Positions 1 through 8,546 of a DNA stretch of 64,000 nt are shown piece after piece. Made by a program: the position numbers and the translations under genes. The DNA is from Paenibacillus vietnamensis (GTDB taxonomy: Bacteria; Bacillota; Bacilli; Paenibacillales; Paenibacillaceae): positions 1 to 64,000 of the forward strand of contig NZ_JAHMHW010000010.1 of NCBI RefSeq assembly GCF_020169515.1. Reading direction: 5' to 3'. Every line of letters starts with the position of its first letter. The stretch's first letter is position 1. The notes under the pieces were generated by a model. The model had not been told where the DNA came from and did not search any database. It saw nothing but the letters and a program-made list of their open reading frames with translations.

Positions 1-282
1 CCGTTCATGTCAGGTTTCTGATGCAGTTTGTACAGCAGAACGGCGAAGCCTCAGCAGAGCTTGAGGTTGAAGCCGCTTACGTTTCTGCTGCAATTTGCAC
101 AGCAGAACGGCGAAAACTCGAGACAGCTTGCGATTCTGATGCGGTTTATGCAGCAGAATGGGTACAAACTAGCTAGTTTGGGAGGTGGGAGGCCGCTTCT
201 GATGCATAAGTGCAGCACAGCTCGGCCGCCCGCCGTTCATGTCAGGTTTCTGATGCAGTTTCTGCAGCAGAACGAACGATGA
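1..282. repeat. Degenerate palindromic repeat cluster
   Basis: Five related units of about 30 bp lie at roughly 15-47, 82-114, 132-162, 197-224 and 247-275. Each has the form TTCTGATGCA-n-GCAGCAGAA, so each unit is itself an inverted repeat; the second has perfect arms TTCTGCTG and CAGCAGAA. Positions 1-29 and 233-261 are identical. The spacing is irregular, so this is not a CRISPR array. An open frame through the region is an artefact of the repeat. No gene is seen in 1-379. Confidence 0.75.
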
Positions 283-342
283 ACTCGGCTCCCCTCCGTT
301 TGTGCTGCAGTCTGGCGAGGGAATTACGTGTCGAGCCAAACC

Positions 343-369
343 AAAAAGCGAGTGCCCGAAAGCACCCGC
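343..369 (-). terminator. Terminator of the arabinoside operon
   Basis: On the minus strand an 8-bp stem (GCGGGTGC with GCACTCGC, one G-U pair) and a 6-nt loop are followed by five T. It lies 11 nt past the stop codon of the GH43 gene and would end the leftward operon. Confidence 0.8.
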
Positions 370-379
370 CCCACTATAA

Positions 380-1324
380 CTAACCCTCAAAATCCGGAGT
401 TCCGTCGTCCCGCCAGCCAAACGCCTTCACATGCGTATGGCGGTTCGGGTCGTTCAGCGGATCCCCTTCCGTCTCCTTGAAATTGCGCGCGTGGAACACG
501 AGAATGTCTTGCTTGCCGTCCTCCGACACGGTAAAGCCGTTATGCCCCGGGCCGTAGCGGGACGCCGCGTCGCTGCTGGCGAATACCGGCACGGGCGACT
601 TCACCCACGATGCCGGATCAAGCAGGTCGGCGTCCTCGTCCGCCGTCAGCATGCCCATACAGTAGTTATGGTCGGTCGCACTGGCCGAGTAGGTCAGGAA
701 GATGCGCCCATTCCGAACAAGAACCGCCGGACCTTCGTTAACGAGGAAGCCGATGCACTCCCAGTCGTATTCCGGCTTGCTCAGGCATACCTGCGTTCCT
801 TCGATGCTCCAAGGGGTGTCCATCTTGGCGATGTACAAATTGGAGTTACCCGGAACGTCCCAGTCCTTCTGAGCCCAGACGAGGTAACGGATTCCCCGGT
901 GCTCGAACGTCGTCGCGTCAAGCGAGAAGGACTCCCAGCTCGTCACGATCTGCCCCTTCTCTGTCCACGTTCCTTCCAGCGGGTCCGCCGAGGCATTCTC
1001 GAGGACGAACATCCGATGGTCGAACACTCCGTTAATCGGCTGGTTCGTCCATGCCGCCGCGAAGTAGATGTACCATTTGCCGTCCGCAAAATGGAGCTCC
1101 GGCGCCCAGATCAGCTCGCTTAACTTCCCTTCCGCGTGCTTCCTCCACACCGTAACCGGCTCCGCAGACGATATCCCATCCAAAGCAGCCGATTTCCTCA
1201 GCTCGATCGCATCATAGTTCGGCACCGTCGCGATAAAGTAATAATATCCGTCCGTATGGCGGTGAATCCAAGGGTCGGCGCGGTTCAGCACCAGCGGCTT
1301 TTGATCCAGCTTCGTCGTTTCCAT
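380..1324 (-). CDS. GH43 family glycosidase (arabinosidase/xylosidase type)
   Basis: A 314-residue intracellular glycoside hydrolase of family 43, a five-bladed beta-propeller. No signal peptide is visible, so it acts on sugars already imported. The three expected carboxylates are present: the base Asp in RADPW near residue 17, the pKa-modulating Asp in LDATTF near 135, and the acid Glu in NEGPAV near 197. The WAPELH block is also typical. It follows the GH51 gene by 16 nt and is the last gene of an operon with a sugar importer, so arabino- or xylo-oligosaccharides are the likely substrates. The exact linkage cannot be told from sequence because GH43 mixes arabinofuranosidases, xylosidases and arabinanases. 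Confidence 0.9.
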   Translation of the reverse strand: METTKLDQKPLVLNRADPWIHRHTDGYYYFIATVPNYDAIELRKSAALDGISSAEPVTVWRKHAEGKLSELIWAPELHFADGKWYIYFAAAWTNQPINGVFDHRMFVLENASADPLEGTWTEKGQIVTSWESFSLDATTFEHRGIRYLVWAQKDWDVPGNSNLYIAKMDTPWSIEGTQVCLSKPEYDWECIGFLVNEGPAVLVRNGRIFLTYSASATDHNYCMGMLTADEDADLLDPASWVKSPVPVFASSDAASRYGPGHNGFTVSEDGKQDILVFHARNFKETEGDPLNDPNRHTHVKAFGWRDDGTPDFEG

Positions 1325-1340
1325 ATCCTCTATTCCCCCA

Positions 1341-2834
1341 TTATTTGATACTGAACCGGATCACGTTCCACGAAAAAGGAGCCAATACGGCTTCGGCCCG
1401 TCCCCCGTCGACCTTCGCCCCTGCGCCGGCCTGCGGCTTCACCTCGAACGGATTGTCCGACGTGTTGACCGCGTTCAGCCGGTCGTGCTTCATCTCGATA
1501 TGCTCCTTGAACGAAAAGCCCGGGAAATCGCGGATGTCCAGCTCCAGCAGCGCCGCCTCATCTCCGCGGTTGACGGCAAAAAACGTCAGCTCGCCCGCTT
1601 CCTCGTTATAGACGGTAACCGGATCGACGACCGGCACGTCGGTATATTTGGCCGTATCGTATTTCGGCGTATTGACGATGCTTTGCAGCACTTCACCCCG
1701 GCCGTATTTGGACACGTGCATGAACGGATAGAAGGTCGGATTGCGCCATGCTTTACCGCCTTTTTCGGTCAGAATCATCGGAATTGTGTTCACAAGCAAG
1801 GACTGGCAAGCGATTTGGATCCGGTCCGCATGACGCAGCAGCGTCAGCATCGCCGAGCCGAACACAAGCGCGTCTTCCATATGGAACTTCACCCAGTCGT
1901 ACGGGCAGCCGATCTGCCAAGGCGTGTACTCCACGTCCGGCTCCCGCCAGACGTTCCACTCGTCAAAGGACAAGTTCATAATTTTATTGCTGCGCTTCAC
2001 GCCGCGCACATAATCGCAAGCCGCGATCACTTCCTCGATCTGGCGCTCCATCTCCATCGGCATCGCCAGGTACGTCTGCGTGTCGTTCTCCCGCTTGCCG
2101 ATATAATGGTGCAGGGAAAGCAGATCGGCGTGATCGTAGGTGTACTCCAGCACCGTGCGGTCCCATTCCGGGAACGTGGACATATGCCTTGCCGAGCTGC
2201 CGACAGCGACGAGCTCTATGCTCGGATCGACCCATTTCATAACCTTGGCGGTTTCGAGCGCCAATTGGCCGTACTGGGCCGCCGTTTTGCGGGCGATTTG
2301 CCATTCCCCGTCCAGCTCGTTGCCGAGGCACCAGGTTTTGATGTTATACGGATCCTTGATGCCGTGCGACTTGCGCAGCTCGCTCCATTTTGTACCGCTC
2401 TTGAAGTTGCAGTATTCCAAAATATCCTTCGCCTCTTCAATTCCCCGCGTGCCCAGATTGATCGTCATGATCGGATCCGCGCCGACGACGCCGGTCCACT
2501 TCATAAATTCGTCCAAGCCGAACGAGTTCGGTTCGATCTGGCGCCATGCCGGATCGATCCGCACCGGCCGCTGCTCCTTCGGGCCGATGCCGTCCTCCCA
2601 ATTGTAGCCGGACGTGAAATTCCCCCCCGGGTAACGGACGACGGAGAGCTGCAGCTCCTTGACCAGCTCCAGAACGTCATGCCGGAAGCCCATCTCATCC
2701 GCGGTCGGATGACCGGGCTCGTAGATGCCGTTGTAGACAACGCTGCCCATATGCTCAACGAACGAGCCGAACATCCGGTCGCTTACTTTTCCGATTTTAA
2801 AATCCTTGCTGACTAAGATCGATGCTTTTTTCAT
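1341..2834 (-). CDS. abfA: Alpha-L-arabinofuranosidase, GH51
   Basis: A GH51 enzyme of 497 residues that removes non-reducing alpha-L-arabinofuranosyl groups from arabinan or arabinoxylan oligosaccharides in the cytoplasm. The acid/base Glu lies in CLGNELDG (about residue 173) and the nucleophile Glu in SFDEWNVW (about 292). YPGGNF and the N-terminal GSFVEHMG are family hallmarks. The ATG at 2834 is preferred: AGGAGG sits 10 nt upstream of it, while the ATG three codons earlier is only 1 nt from that site. Located after the two permeases and before GH43. The combination of importer and abfA resembles the araNPQ-abfA end of the Bacillus subtilis arabinose operon, although here control appears to be by LacI. 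Confidence 0.94.
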   Translation of the reverse strand: MKKASILVSKDFKIGKVSDRMFGSFVEHMGSVVYNGIYEPGHPTADEMGFRHDVLELVKELQLSVVRYPGGNFTSGYNWEDGIGPKEQRPVRIDPAWRQIEPNSFGLDEFMKWTGVVGADPIMTINLGTRGIEEAKDILEYCNFKSGTKWSELRKSHGIKDPYNIKTWCLGNELDGEWQIARKTAAQYGQLALETAKVMKWVDPSIELVAVGSSARHMSTFPEWDRTVLEYTYDHADLLSLHHYIGKRENDTQTYLAMPMEMERQIEEVIAACDYVRGVKRSNKIMNLSFDEWNVWREPDVEYTPWQIGCPYDWVKFHMEDALVFGSAMLTLLRHADRIQIACQSLLVNTIPMILTEKGGKAWRNPTFYPFMHVSKYGRGEVLQSIVNTPKYDTAKYTDVPVVDPVTVYNEEAGELTFFAVNRGDEAALLELDIRDFPGFSFKEHIEMKHDRLNAVNTSDNPFEVKPQAGAGAKVDGGRAEAVLAPFSWNVIRFSIK

Positions 2835-2882
2835 AAATGCCATGCCTCCTGAAAATGTTCGTTGCCGTACGATGAGTGCTGC

Positions 2883-3710
2883 TTAACCTTTTAAGCCTGA
2901 CGTTGCGACGCCTTGGACAAAATATTTTTGCGCCATAATGTAAATGACCACGAGCGGAGCCAGCGACAGTGTCGCAGCGGCCAGTGTAGCGCCGTATTCG
3001 ATCGACCGTTGTCCGACGAACATCGCGAGGCCCGCGGATAACGTCCGCATTTCGGTTGAGCTGGTCAGCATGAGCGGGTAGATCAGGTCGTTCCAGTTGT
3101 TCATGAGAAGGAATATGCCGAGCGTAATCATAGCCGGCTTGCATAAGGGCAAAATAATGCTCCAATAAATGCGGAATTCGTTTAAGCCGTCAACCCGGCC
3201 CGATTCCTCCAAGTCTTTCGGCAAAGCGACGAAGAAGGACCGCATCATAAAAATACCGAATGCGCTCGCCGCCCGCGGAATAATGAGCCCCCAATACGTA
3301 TCGAGCATGCCGAGCTTGTACACTTCCACGAAGAGCGGAATCATCAGCACCTGGAAAGGGACCATCATCGTGATCAGAATCAAGGTGAACAGCGTCTTTT
3401 TCCCTTTGAAGCGGATTCTCGCGAAGGCGTAGCCTGCCATGGAATCGAAGAACACGGACAGCACCATCACGCCTCCGGCGAAGATGATCGTATTGCGGAA
3501 AAACTCAAGCAGCGGAATGCGCTCCCAAACCAGGGTGAAAGAAGAGAACGTATACTGCTCGGAGAAAAAAGTCGGCGGAAACTTGATCAGATCCTGCTCG
3601 AACTTAAACGATGATATCAATATCCATAGAAAAGGGTGCAGCACCGCGATTAGCAGCAGCAGCGTAACGGCGAAACCGAGCGCTTTTCCCCCTATTGTCC
3701 TTTTTATCAA
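2883..3710 (-). CDS. Sugar ABC transporter permease (MalG/AraQ type)
   Basis: A 275-residue inner-membrane permease with about six membrane helices and the cytoplasmic EAA loop (DLEESGRVDGLNEFRIYWSIILPLCKPA, seen near residues 175-200) that docks to the ATPase. It forms a heterodimer with the preceding permease. It starts with TTG, supported by AGGAGG nine bases upstream, and begins 13 nt after the partner gene. Only the role as second permease of a family-1 carbohydrate importer is certain; the substrate is inferred from the downstream arabinosidases. Confidence 0.92.
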   Translation of the reverse strand: MIKRTIGGKALGFAVTLLLLIAVLHPFLWILISSFKFEQDLIKFPPTFFSEQYTFSSFTLVWERIPLLEFFRNTIIFAGGVMVLSVFFDSMAGYAFARIRFKGKKTLFTLILITMMVPFQVLMIPLFVEVYKLGMLDTYWGLIIPRAASAFGIFMMRSFFVALPKDLEESGRVDGLNEFRIYWSIILPLCKPAMITLGIFLLMNNWNDLIYPLMLTSSTEMRTLSAGLAMFVGQRSIEYGATLAAATLSLAPLVVIYIMAQKYFVQGVATSGLKG

Positions 3711-3723
3711 TTCAATCCACCTC

Positions 3724-4638
3724 CTAATGAGCGTCCGTCGACTCTTTGGACAAGAAGTAACGGTTCATCGACAGCGTCACGACCATGATGACAAGCAGCA
3801 GCGCAACGGATATCGCCGAGGCATAACCCAGATCGTATGGAGCCGTCCCGAAGCCTGTGCTGTAAATATAGGTCACCATCGTTTCGGTTTTGTCGAGCGG
3901 CCCGCCCTTCGTCGTCACAAAAATCTGATCGAACACCTGGAGGGCGGCGATCGTCGCTGTGATGACGCAGAAGCTCAAGGCTGGAATAATGCTCGGAATC
4001 GTAATCCGGAAAAATTGGCTGACCTTGCCCGCGCCGTCCAGCTGAGCCGCTTCGTAATATGACTCCGGGATGTTCTGGATCGCCGCGACCAGAATGATCA
4101 TCGTATAGCCGAAGCTGCGCCAGACCGTCATCAGAATGATCGAAGGCATGGCAAGGTTCGGATCGCGCAGAAACTCGAGCCTTGGCAGGCCAATTTCCGT
4201 AAGAAACTGCGGATACAGCCCCGTCTGCGGATCAAGCAGAAACGACCACATAATGCCGATCGCCGTTAGCGAGCAGACGGAAGGCAGAAATAAGGTGGAG
4301 CGGATAAACTTGCGGAACCTCGTGTTCCGGGATACGAATACGGCCGCAATAAGAGAAAAGCCGATCTGCAGCGGTACTTCGATAATGGCGAAAAAACCTG
4401 TATTGTACAGCGCATTCCAAAACTTCCCGTCCTTGAACAATCTGACGAAATGCCTTAAGCCGTTAAAGTCCGCGTCCTTCAGGAACACGTCCATCTTGAG
4501 CAGGCTGATCCCGAGCGTCGCCGCCAGCGGAATAAGCGTAAAAAACGTAATGATCAGCATCGCCGGCAGGATGAACAAGTAAGCGGCACGCTCCGGCTTG
4601 TTGATAAACTTGGTGAAAGCTCTAATTCGGTTTGTCAT
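3724..4638 (-). CDS. Sugar ABC transporter permease (MalF/AraP type)
   Basis: A 304-residue permease with six predicted helices and an EAA loop (IPESYYEAAQLDGAGKVSQF region near 205-225). It is the first permease after the binding protein in the operon. The ATG at 4638 has AGGTGG five bases upstream. A GTG three codons earlier is also in frame but overlaps the ribosome site, so it is unlikely. It pairs with the MalG-type permease to import oligosaccharides, probably arabino-oligosaccharides. No ATPase gene lies in this operon, so energy must come from a shared ATPase elsewhere. Confidence 0.92.
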   Translation of the reverse strand: MTNRIRAFTKFINKPERAAYLFILPAMLIITFFTLIPLAATLGISLLKMDVFLKDADFNGLRHFVRLFKDGKFWNALYNTGFFAIIEVPLQIGFSLIAAVFVSRNTRFRKFIRSTLFLPSVCSLTAIGIMWSFLLDPQTGLYPQFLTEIGLPRLEFLRDPNLAMPSIILMTVWRSFGYTMIILVAAIQNIPESYYEAAQLDGAGKVSQFFRITIPSIIPALSFCVITATIAALQVFDQIFVTTKGGPLDKTETMVTYIYSTGFGTAPYDLGYASAISVALLLVIMVVTLSMNRYFLSKESTDAH

Positions 4639-4706
4639 GTTAACCACCTGTCTCGCCGGCGAGCCGGGCTGCGCCTACCGTTGGCGCAGCCCCGCTTGCC
4701 GTAGGA

Positions 4707-6032
4707 TTACTTCTCGGACATTAACAATTCATCGATATCGCCGGATGCCTGCTTCAGCACCTCGGATACGTCCTGCCCGTTCTGAACCGCTTCAATCGCC
4801 GTAAAAATCACTTCGTTGTTGATCCGGTCCGCAGTGGTCAGACCCGGCAGAAACGGCTTCGCCGCATCTCCCATGTTCGCCATCGCGGAGATGAGCGGAT
4901 CCTTCTGCACCTCCGGATCCTCCACGACCGACTTGATGTACGGAGGAAACCCGTTTGCCAAGGACCACTTCTTAACGATTTCAGGAGAGTTCCAGTAGTT
5001 AATGAAATCGTATGCCGCCTGCTTCTCTGCATCGGAAGCGCCGCTTGGAACCGCAAAGCCGATGCCGCCGAGCTCCGTAAACTGCGCTGCCGATCCTTTC
5101 GGAGGGAGCGCTACGCCGAAGTCGACCGAACCCGTCTTCAGGCCGGACGCCATCCACGGACCGTTAATGTACATGCCGAGCTGTCCGCTCATCATCATTT
5201 TCTCGAGATCCGCGCCGGCGGCGCCTTTCGGGCTGACCTTCTTGTTCACGACCAGATCCTGCAGCCACCCGAAGGTCGCCGTATTCTCGGGAGAGTCGAA
5301 CACCGATTTCTTGGTATCCAAATCGACGACATTGCCGCCGTTGCCGATAATAAACGAAGCGTAGTAGGGCGCCGCGCCGGCTACCGGGACTCCGAAGCCG
5401 TACTGGTTTTTCGCCGGGTCGGTCAGCTTCTCCGCGTAGGCCGTCAGCTCTTCCAGCGTTGCAGGCGCCTTCTCCGGGTCGAGGCCCGCATTTTTGAACA
5501 GTGTTTTATTCCAGAACAGGTAGAGGCCGTTCATCTGCATCGGAAGCAAATACGGCTTGTCTTCCTTTACTCCCAGCTCAAGCGCGCCGTTCTTAAAATC
5601 ATCCTTGCTCGCGCCCGTCGCTTCGAAGAAGCCGCTCAAATCCTGGAACGTATCGTTCCGGATGAAAGGAGTCGCCGAGCCGCCGATGATGGCCACAAGG
5701 CCCGGCGCGGTATCCGTCGCGATCGCCGGGGGGAGCTTCTGGTTAAGCTGGTCCCACGGCATGACGTCCATTTTGATCTCGACCTTGTCTGCGTTCGCTT
5801 TGTTGTAATCGTTCACGATCGTTTTGAGCAGCTCGCCGTCCGGACCGGTGAAGCCGTTCCAGAACGTAAGCGTCACTTTCCCCGCCGCTCCTTCTGCGCC
5901 GTCTGCGTTATTTCCATTGGAGCCGTTATCGCCATTGCTGCTGCCGCAAGCGGACATCAGAATCAGAATAAAGGTTAGGAGTACGGATAAAAGGACGCGC
6001 GGCTGTTGTTTCCCCCATTTTGCAGTGCTCAT
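4707..6032 (-). CDS. Carbohydrate-binding lipoprotein of ABC importer
   Basis: A 441-residue family-1 extracellular solute-binding protein. The N-terminus has a positively charged start, a hydrophobic core and a lipobox ILMSAC with the lipidated Cys near residue 29, followed by a Ser/Gly/Asn-rich linker, so it is anchored outside the membrane. The body starts with VTLTFWNGFTGPDGE, typical of the MalE/AraN class. First gene of the importer operon. A long leader of about 280 bp before it holds a repeat element and a LacI-type operator. Confidence 0.92.
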   Translation of the reverse strand: MSTAKWGKQQPRVLLSVLLTFILILMSACGSSNGDNGSNGNNADGAEGAAGKVTLTFWNGFTGPDGELLKTIVNDYNKANADKVEIKMDVMPWDQLNQKLPPAIATDTAPGLVAIIGGSATPFIRNDTFQDLSGFFEATGASKDDFKNGALELGVKEDKPYLLPMQMNGLYLFWNKTLFKNAGLDPEKAPATLEELTAYAEKLTDPAKNQYGFGVPVAGAAPYYASFIIGNGGNVVDLDTKKSVFDSPENTATFGWLQDLVVNKKVSPKGAAGADLEKMMMSGQLGMYINGPWMASGLKTGSVDFGVALPPKGSAAQFTELGGIGFAVPSGASDAEKQAAYDFINYWNSPEIVKKWSLANGFPPYIKSVVEDPEVQKDPLISAMANMGDAAKPFLPGLTTADRINNEVIFTAIEAVQNGQDVSEVLKQASGDIDELLMSEK

Positions 6033-6055
6033 CGAACAAATCCCCCTTAGGATTC

Positions 6056-6160
6056 AAGTGTAAACGGCTATCGCTACGCACGAACCGTTAGCTGCATCTT
6101 TACGCAGCTCGGTTCTGTGCCGTCCTTGGCGGCAATAGCTTACGTTTCGCGGTGAGATAT
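6056..6160. repeat. Palindromic intergenic repeat, copy A (with inserted hairpin)
   Basis: Contains GTAAACGGCTATCGC at the left and GGCGGCAATAGCTTACGTTT at the right, which pair as a long hairpin, then the flank GCGGTGAGATATAGG. Compared with the copy at 8547 it carries about 40 extra bases that form a second hairpin (GAACCG-n-AGCTGC with GCAGCT-CGGTTC). Lies in the leader of the sugar-binding lipoprotein gene. Confidence 0.7.
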
Positions 6161-6185
6161 AGGCGTCAGTATAGGAGTAATATTT

Positions 6186-6212
6186 ATACTTCCCTATATC
6201 TTCAAAAATTGG
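6186..6212 (-). promoter_or_regulatory. Possible sigma-A promoter of the arabinoside operon
   Basis: On the minus strand TTGAAG is followed after 17 nt by TATTAC, upstream of the binding-protein gene and downstream of the LacI operator. Both hexamers match only four of six consensus bases, so this is a weak call. The position is approximate. Confidence 0.35.
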
Positions 6213-6275
6213 ATGTTCTTATTGAAGTATGCACGTTTGCTGCTTGAACCATCACGATTGCGGCACCACCCCCTT

Positions 6276-6295
6276 AATTTAAATCGATTTAAATT
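6276..6295. promoter_or_regulatory. LacI-type operator (20-bp palindrome)
   Basis: A perfect 20-bp palindrome, AATTTAAATCGATTTAAATT, sits between the LacI regulator and the importer operon. Its core TTAAATCGATTTAA recurs before the regulator gene at 7369. A central CG within a symmetric site is typical of LacI-family operators. Confidence 0.8.
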
Positions 6296-6314
6296 TTGTT
6301 TAAAAAAATGAATT

Positions 6315-7343
6315 TTAATTTTTTAGCGTTCCGCAGGACTCTCGAACGACCAACGAGGACGACACCATCGTCTGTTTATCTGTAATGTCTTGTCCGGTCA
6401 GCATCGCTACGATCCGCTCGGCGGCAAGCCTCCCGATTTCCCTCATCGGCTGATGGATGCTCGTCAGCGCAGGCTCGATCAGCTCGCCCGTCTCGATATT
6501 GTCGCAGCCGATAACGGCTACGTCTTGCGGAACGGATAATCCGAGCGCCCGCAGGCCTCTCATGGCGCCGATCGCCATCCGGTCGTTCGCCGCAAATATC
6601 GCATCGTAGCGGACCGATTCCTCGTGAAGCTTCTGCACCGCAGCGTCTGCCATCTCTCTGCTGAAATCCGCCTCGACGAGCAGCGCCGGGTCGAATAAAA
6701 TTTTGTTATCCTGCAAAGCCTGTTTATAACCCTCAACACGGTCGATGCTGACCTGGTAATCTAGCGGTCCGGTGAGGTGGACGATTCTTGTTCTGCCGTT
6801 ACGAATCAGCTGCTCCGTTGCTTCGTACGCCCCTCCGAAGTCGTCGCGTTGAATGGTCACGATATCGTCGTGATGCCATTTGCCAAGGTAGACGACAGGA
6901 AAACCGGACTCGATAATCTTCGGAATGTTGCTGTCTTTAATGGATGCCGGCCATAGAATAATGCCGTCCGCTCTGCGGTTGCGCAATATTTTGTCGTACG
7001 CCGCGGCCTCATCGGCCTCCGATGGCGTTGTCGACAGCAGCAGTTGGAAGCTGTTCTGAACGAGCACCTCCGAAATGCCTTCAAGCAATTGCACGAAATA
7101 GGGGTGAGTAAAGGCATTATGCGGCGTGTTCGGAAAAATAAGCGCCACCGTCTCCGCTTTCTTCGCGCGCAGGCTGCGGCCGATCTCGTTCGGCACGTAT
7201 TGAAGGCGCTGTGCGACCTCTTCGACCAGCTTTTTGGTTTTGAAGTTCACGCGCGGATCTCCGGCGAGCGCCAGCGAAGCGGTAGCTGTGGAAACTCCGG
7301 CGACTTTGGCGATATCTTTGAGTGTGATGTTTTCTTTTTTCAA
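6315..7343 (-). CDS. LacI-family transcriptional regulator
   Basis: A 342-residue repressor. The N-terminal helix-turn-helix reads ITLKDIAKVAGVSTATASLAL (residues 6-27), the hinge helix is near 50-60 (IGRSLRAKKA), and the rest is a periplasmic-binding-protein-like sugar-sensing domain. The start is TTG with GAAGGGA seven bases upstream. It lies directly upstream of the arabinoside operon in the same direction, and the same palindrome precedes both, so it probably represses itself and the operon. The inducer is likely an arabinoside or arabinose; that is inference from context. Confidence 0.92.
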   Translation of the reverse strand: MKKENITLKDIAKVAGVSTATASLALAGDPRVNFKTKKLVEEVAQRLQYVPNEIGRSLRAKKAETVALIFPNTPHNAFTHPYFVQLLEGISEVLVQNSFQLLLSTTPSEADEAAAYDKILRNRRADGIILWPASIKDSNIPKIIESGFPVVYLGKWHHDDIVTIQRDDFGGAYEATEQLIRNGRTRIVHLTGPLDYQVSIDRVEGYKQALQDNKILFDPALLVEADFSREMADAAVQKLHEESVRYDAIFAANDRMAIGAMRGLRALGLSVPQDVAVIGCDNIETGELIEPALTSIHQPMREIGRLAAERIVAMLTGQDITDKQTMVSSSLVVRESCGTLKN

Positions 7344-7368
7344 ATCGGAATCCCTTCTTGCTGCGTTT

Positions 7369-7382
7369 TTAAATCGATTTAA
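7369..7382. promoter_or_regulatory. LacI-type operator before the regulator gene
   Basis: TTAAATCGATTTAA, a perfect 14-bp palindrome sharing its core with the 20-bp site at 6276. It lies 26 nt upstream of the TTG start of the LacI gene, so it fits autoregulation. Confidence 0.78.
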
Positions 7383-7429
7383 TTCATAATATAATACGCT
7401 TTCATTTATTCGTCAAGTACGGAGCCTAT

Positions 7430-7466
7430 TGTAAAAAATAAACAGCCATCATTGGATTGATGGCTG
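7430..7466 (-). terminator. Terminator downstream of the Ugp-like operon
   Basis: On the minus strand a 9-bp perfect stem (CAGCCATCA with TGATGGCTG) is followed by TTTATTTTTT. It lies about 300 nt past the end of the GDPD gene and would end leftward transcripts. Confidence 0.65.
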
Positions 7467-7540
7467 GGCTGCAAAACAACAGCAAATGCTTAATACACGG
7501 CACTATGCTTGTTCCTTGTACATACTTTGGAGCGGTCATG

Positions 7541-7686
7541 GGCTAACGAACCCAAAAACCGTTATTTGTTCGCAATCGAAAGATTTTGATTTCTTACGAA
7601 CTGAGAAGATCTTAAAGCTCGAAAATCAGTGGATTTTCTGAGATCAATCCTGTAATAACGAGAATAGGGTTCGTTAAGATTGCAAA
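7541..7686. repeat. MITE-like inverted-repeat element
   Basis: The ends match in inverted orientation: CTAACGAACCC near 7542 with GGGTTCGTTAAG near 7668-7680, and a second block CGTTATT with AATAACG inside. The roughly 140-bp interior has partly complementary AT-rich sequence and no open frame. The 416-bp gap 7344-7759 contains this, the terminator at 7430 and one LacI operator, and no gene was seen. Confidence 0.55.
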
Positions 7687-7759
7687 GCTGACCACATTCA
7701 TCCATATAGTGACTGTGGCGTTCTTTAGCATGGATATATCGCCTTGCCGCAGTGACTCG

Positions 7760-8518
7760 TTATTGCAATTGCCGCCGGACTTCCATCGCGGGCGCCGGAT
7801 CGTTACAGGTCATAAGCGTCGCCCCGCAGCCAAGTGAATAAAGAACCTGCTGCCGGTCGTCGGGGCAGTAGGACCATACCTGCAGCCCCATATCCCGGTA
7901 GCGCTTCACCGTCTGCGGTGTGAGCAGCGACATCTCGATGCCGATCGCCCACATTTTCGAATAGGTGCCGCCATCCCCATGCTCGAAGTTCGACATGACT
8001 TCTTCCTTGAAGCCCTGTGTCTTGACGCCGTGAACATCATGCAAATGAGCGATAATAGCCGCGTCGAAGCAGGTGAACACGCAGCGGGGCAGGAAGCCGC
8101 GCTCCGCAAGGATGCGGACGGCTTGATCCGCCGCTTCCTTCGCATCCTCGCTTCGCTTCACTTCCACGTTCAGCAGCACATGCGGATAGTCCTCGAGCAG
8201 CGCGCACAGCTCGGCGAAGGCCGGAATTTTCAAACCCTCGAATTCGGGTCCGAACCAGCCTCCCGCGTCCAGCGTCTTCAGTTCGTCCAGCGTCAGATCG
8301 CCGACCTTGCCGGAACCGTTCGTCGTGCGGTCAACCGTCTCGTCATGAATGACCATCAACACCCCGTCCTTCGACAAGCGCAGGTCGAATTCAATCATAT
8401 CCACGCCGGCCTTGAGCGCTTCCCGGATGGAAAGCAGCGTGTTCTCCGGATAATCCGACTTATAGCCCCGGTGTCCCGCCACGATAACGGACGGATTGTC
8501 CTGCAGCCGTTCAATCAT
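7760..8518 (-). CDS. Glycerophosphodiester phosphodiesterase (cytoplasmic)
   Basis: A 252-residue GDPD that hydrolyses glycerophosphodiesters to a glycerol phosphate and an alcohol. The catalytic signature is complete: HRGYKSDYPENT (His16, Glu and Asn), EFDLRLSKDG (metal-binding Glu and Asp) and MVIHD (second catalytic His), with EVKR further on. No signal peptide, so it acts on imported substrates as UgpQ does. It is the last gene of the Ugp-like operon, separated from the binding-protein gene by 113 nt that contain a hairpin repeat. AGGAGG-type site nine bases before the ATG. Confidence 0.93.
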   Translation of the reverse strand: MIERLQDNPSVIVAGHRGYKSDYPENTLLSIREALKAGVDMIEFDLRLSKDGVLMVIHDETVDRTTNGSGKVGDLTLDELKTLDAGGWFGPEFEGLKIPAFAELCALLEDYPHVLLNVEVKRSEDAKEAADQAVRILAERGFLPRCVFTCFDAAIIAHLHDVHGVKTQGFKEEVMSNFEHGDGGTYSKMWAIGIEMSLLTPQTVKRYRDMGLQVWSYCPDDRQQVLYSLGCGATLMTCNDPAPAMEVRRQLQ

Positions 8519-8546
8519 ATTCCCGTTCCCCTCCTTGTCCTAGTCG

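Noticed and set aside
28..282. Open frame rich in QFAQQN-like repeats on the plus strand
   Set aside because: The repeats are DNA palindromes with irregular spacing; no ribosome site and no protein family.
1..282. CRISPR array
   Set aside because: Repeat units differ, spacing is irregular, some units are much degraded, and no cas genes are near.
1485..2816. A 443-residue plus-strand frame opposite the GH51 gene
   Set aside because: Antisense shadow in GC-rich DNA with His/Arg/Leu-rich composition and no family; the minus strand has a clear enzyme with catalytic motifs.
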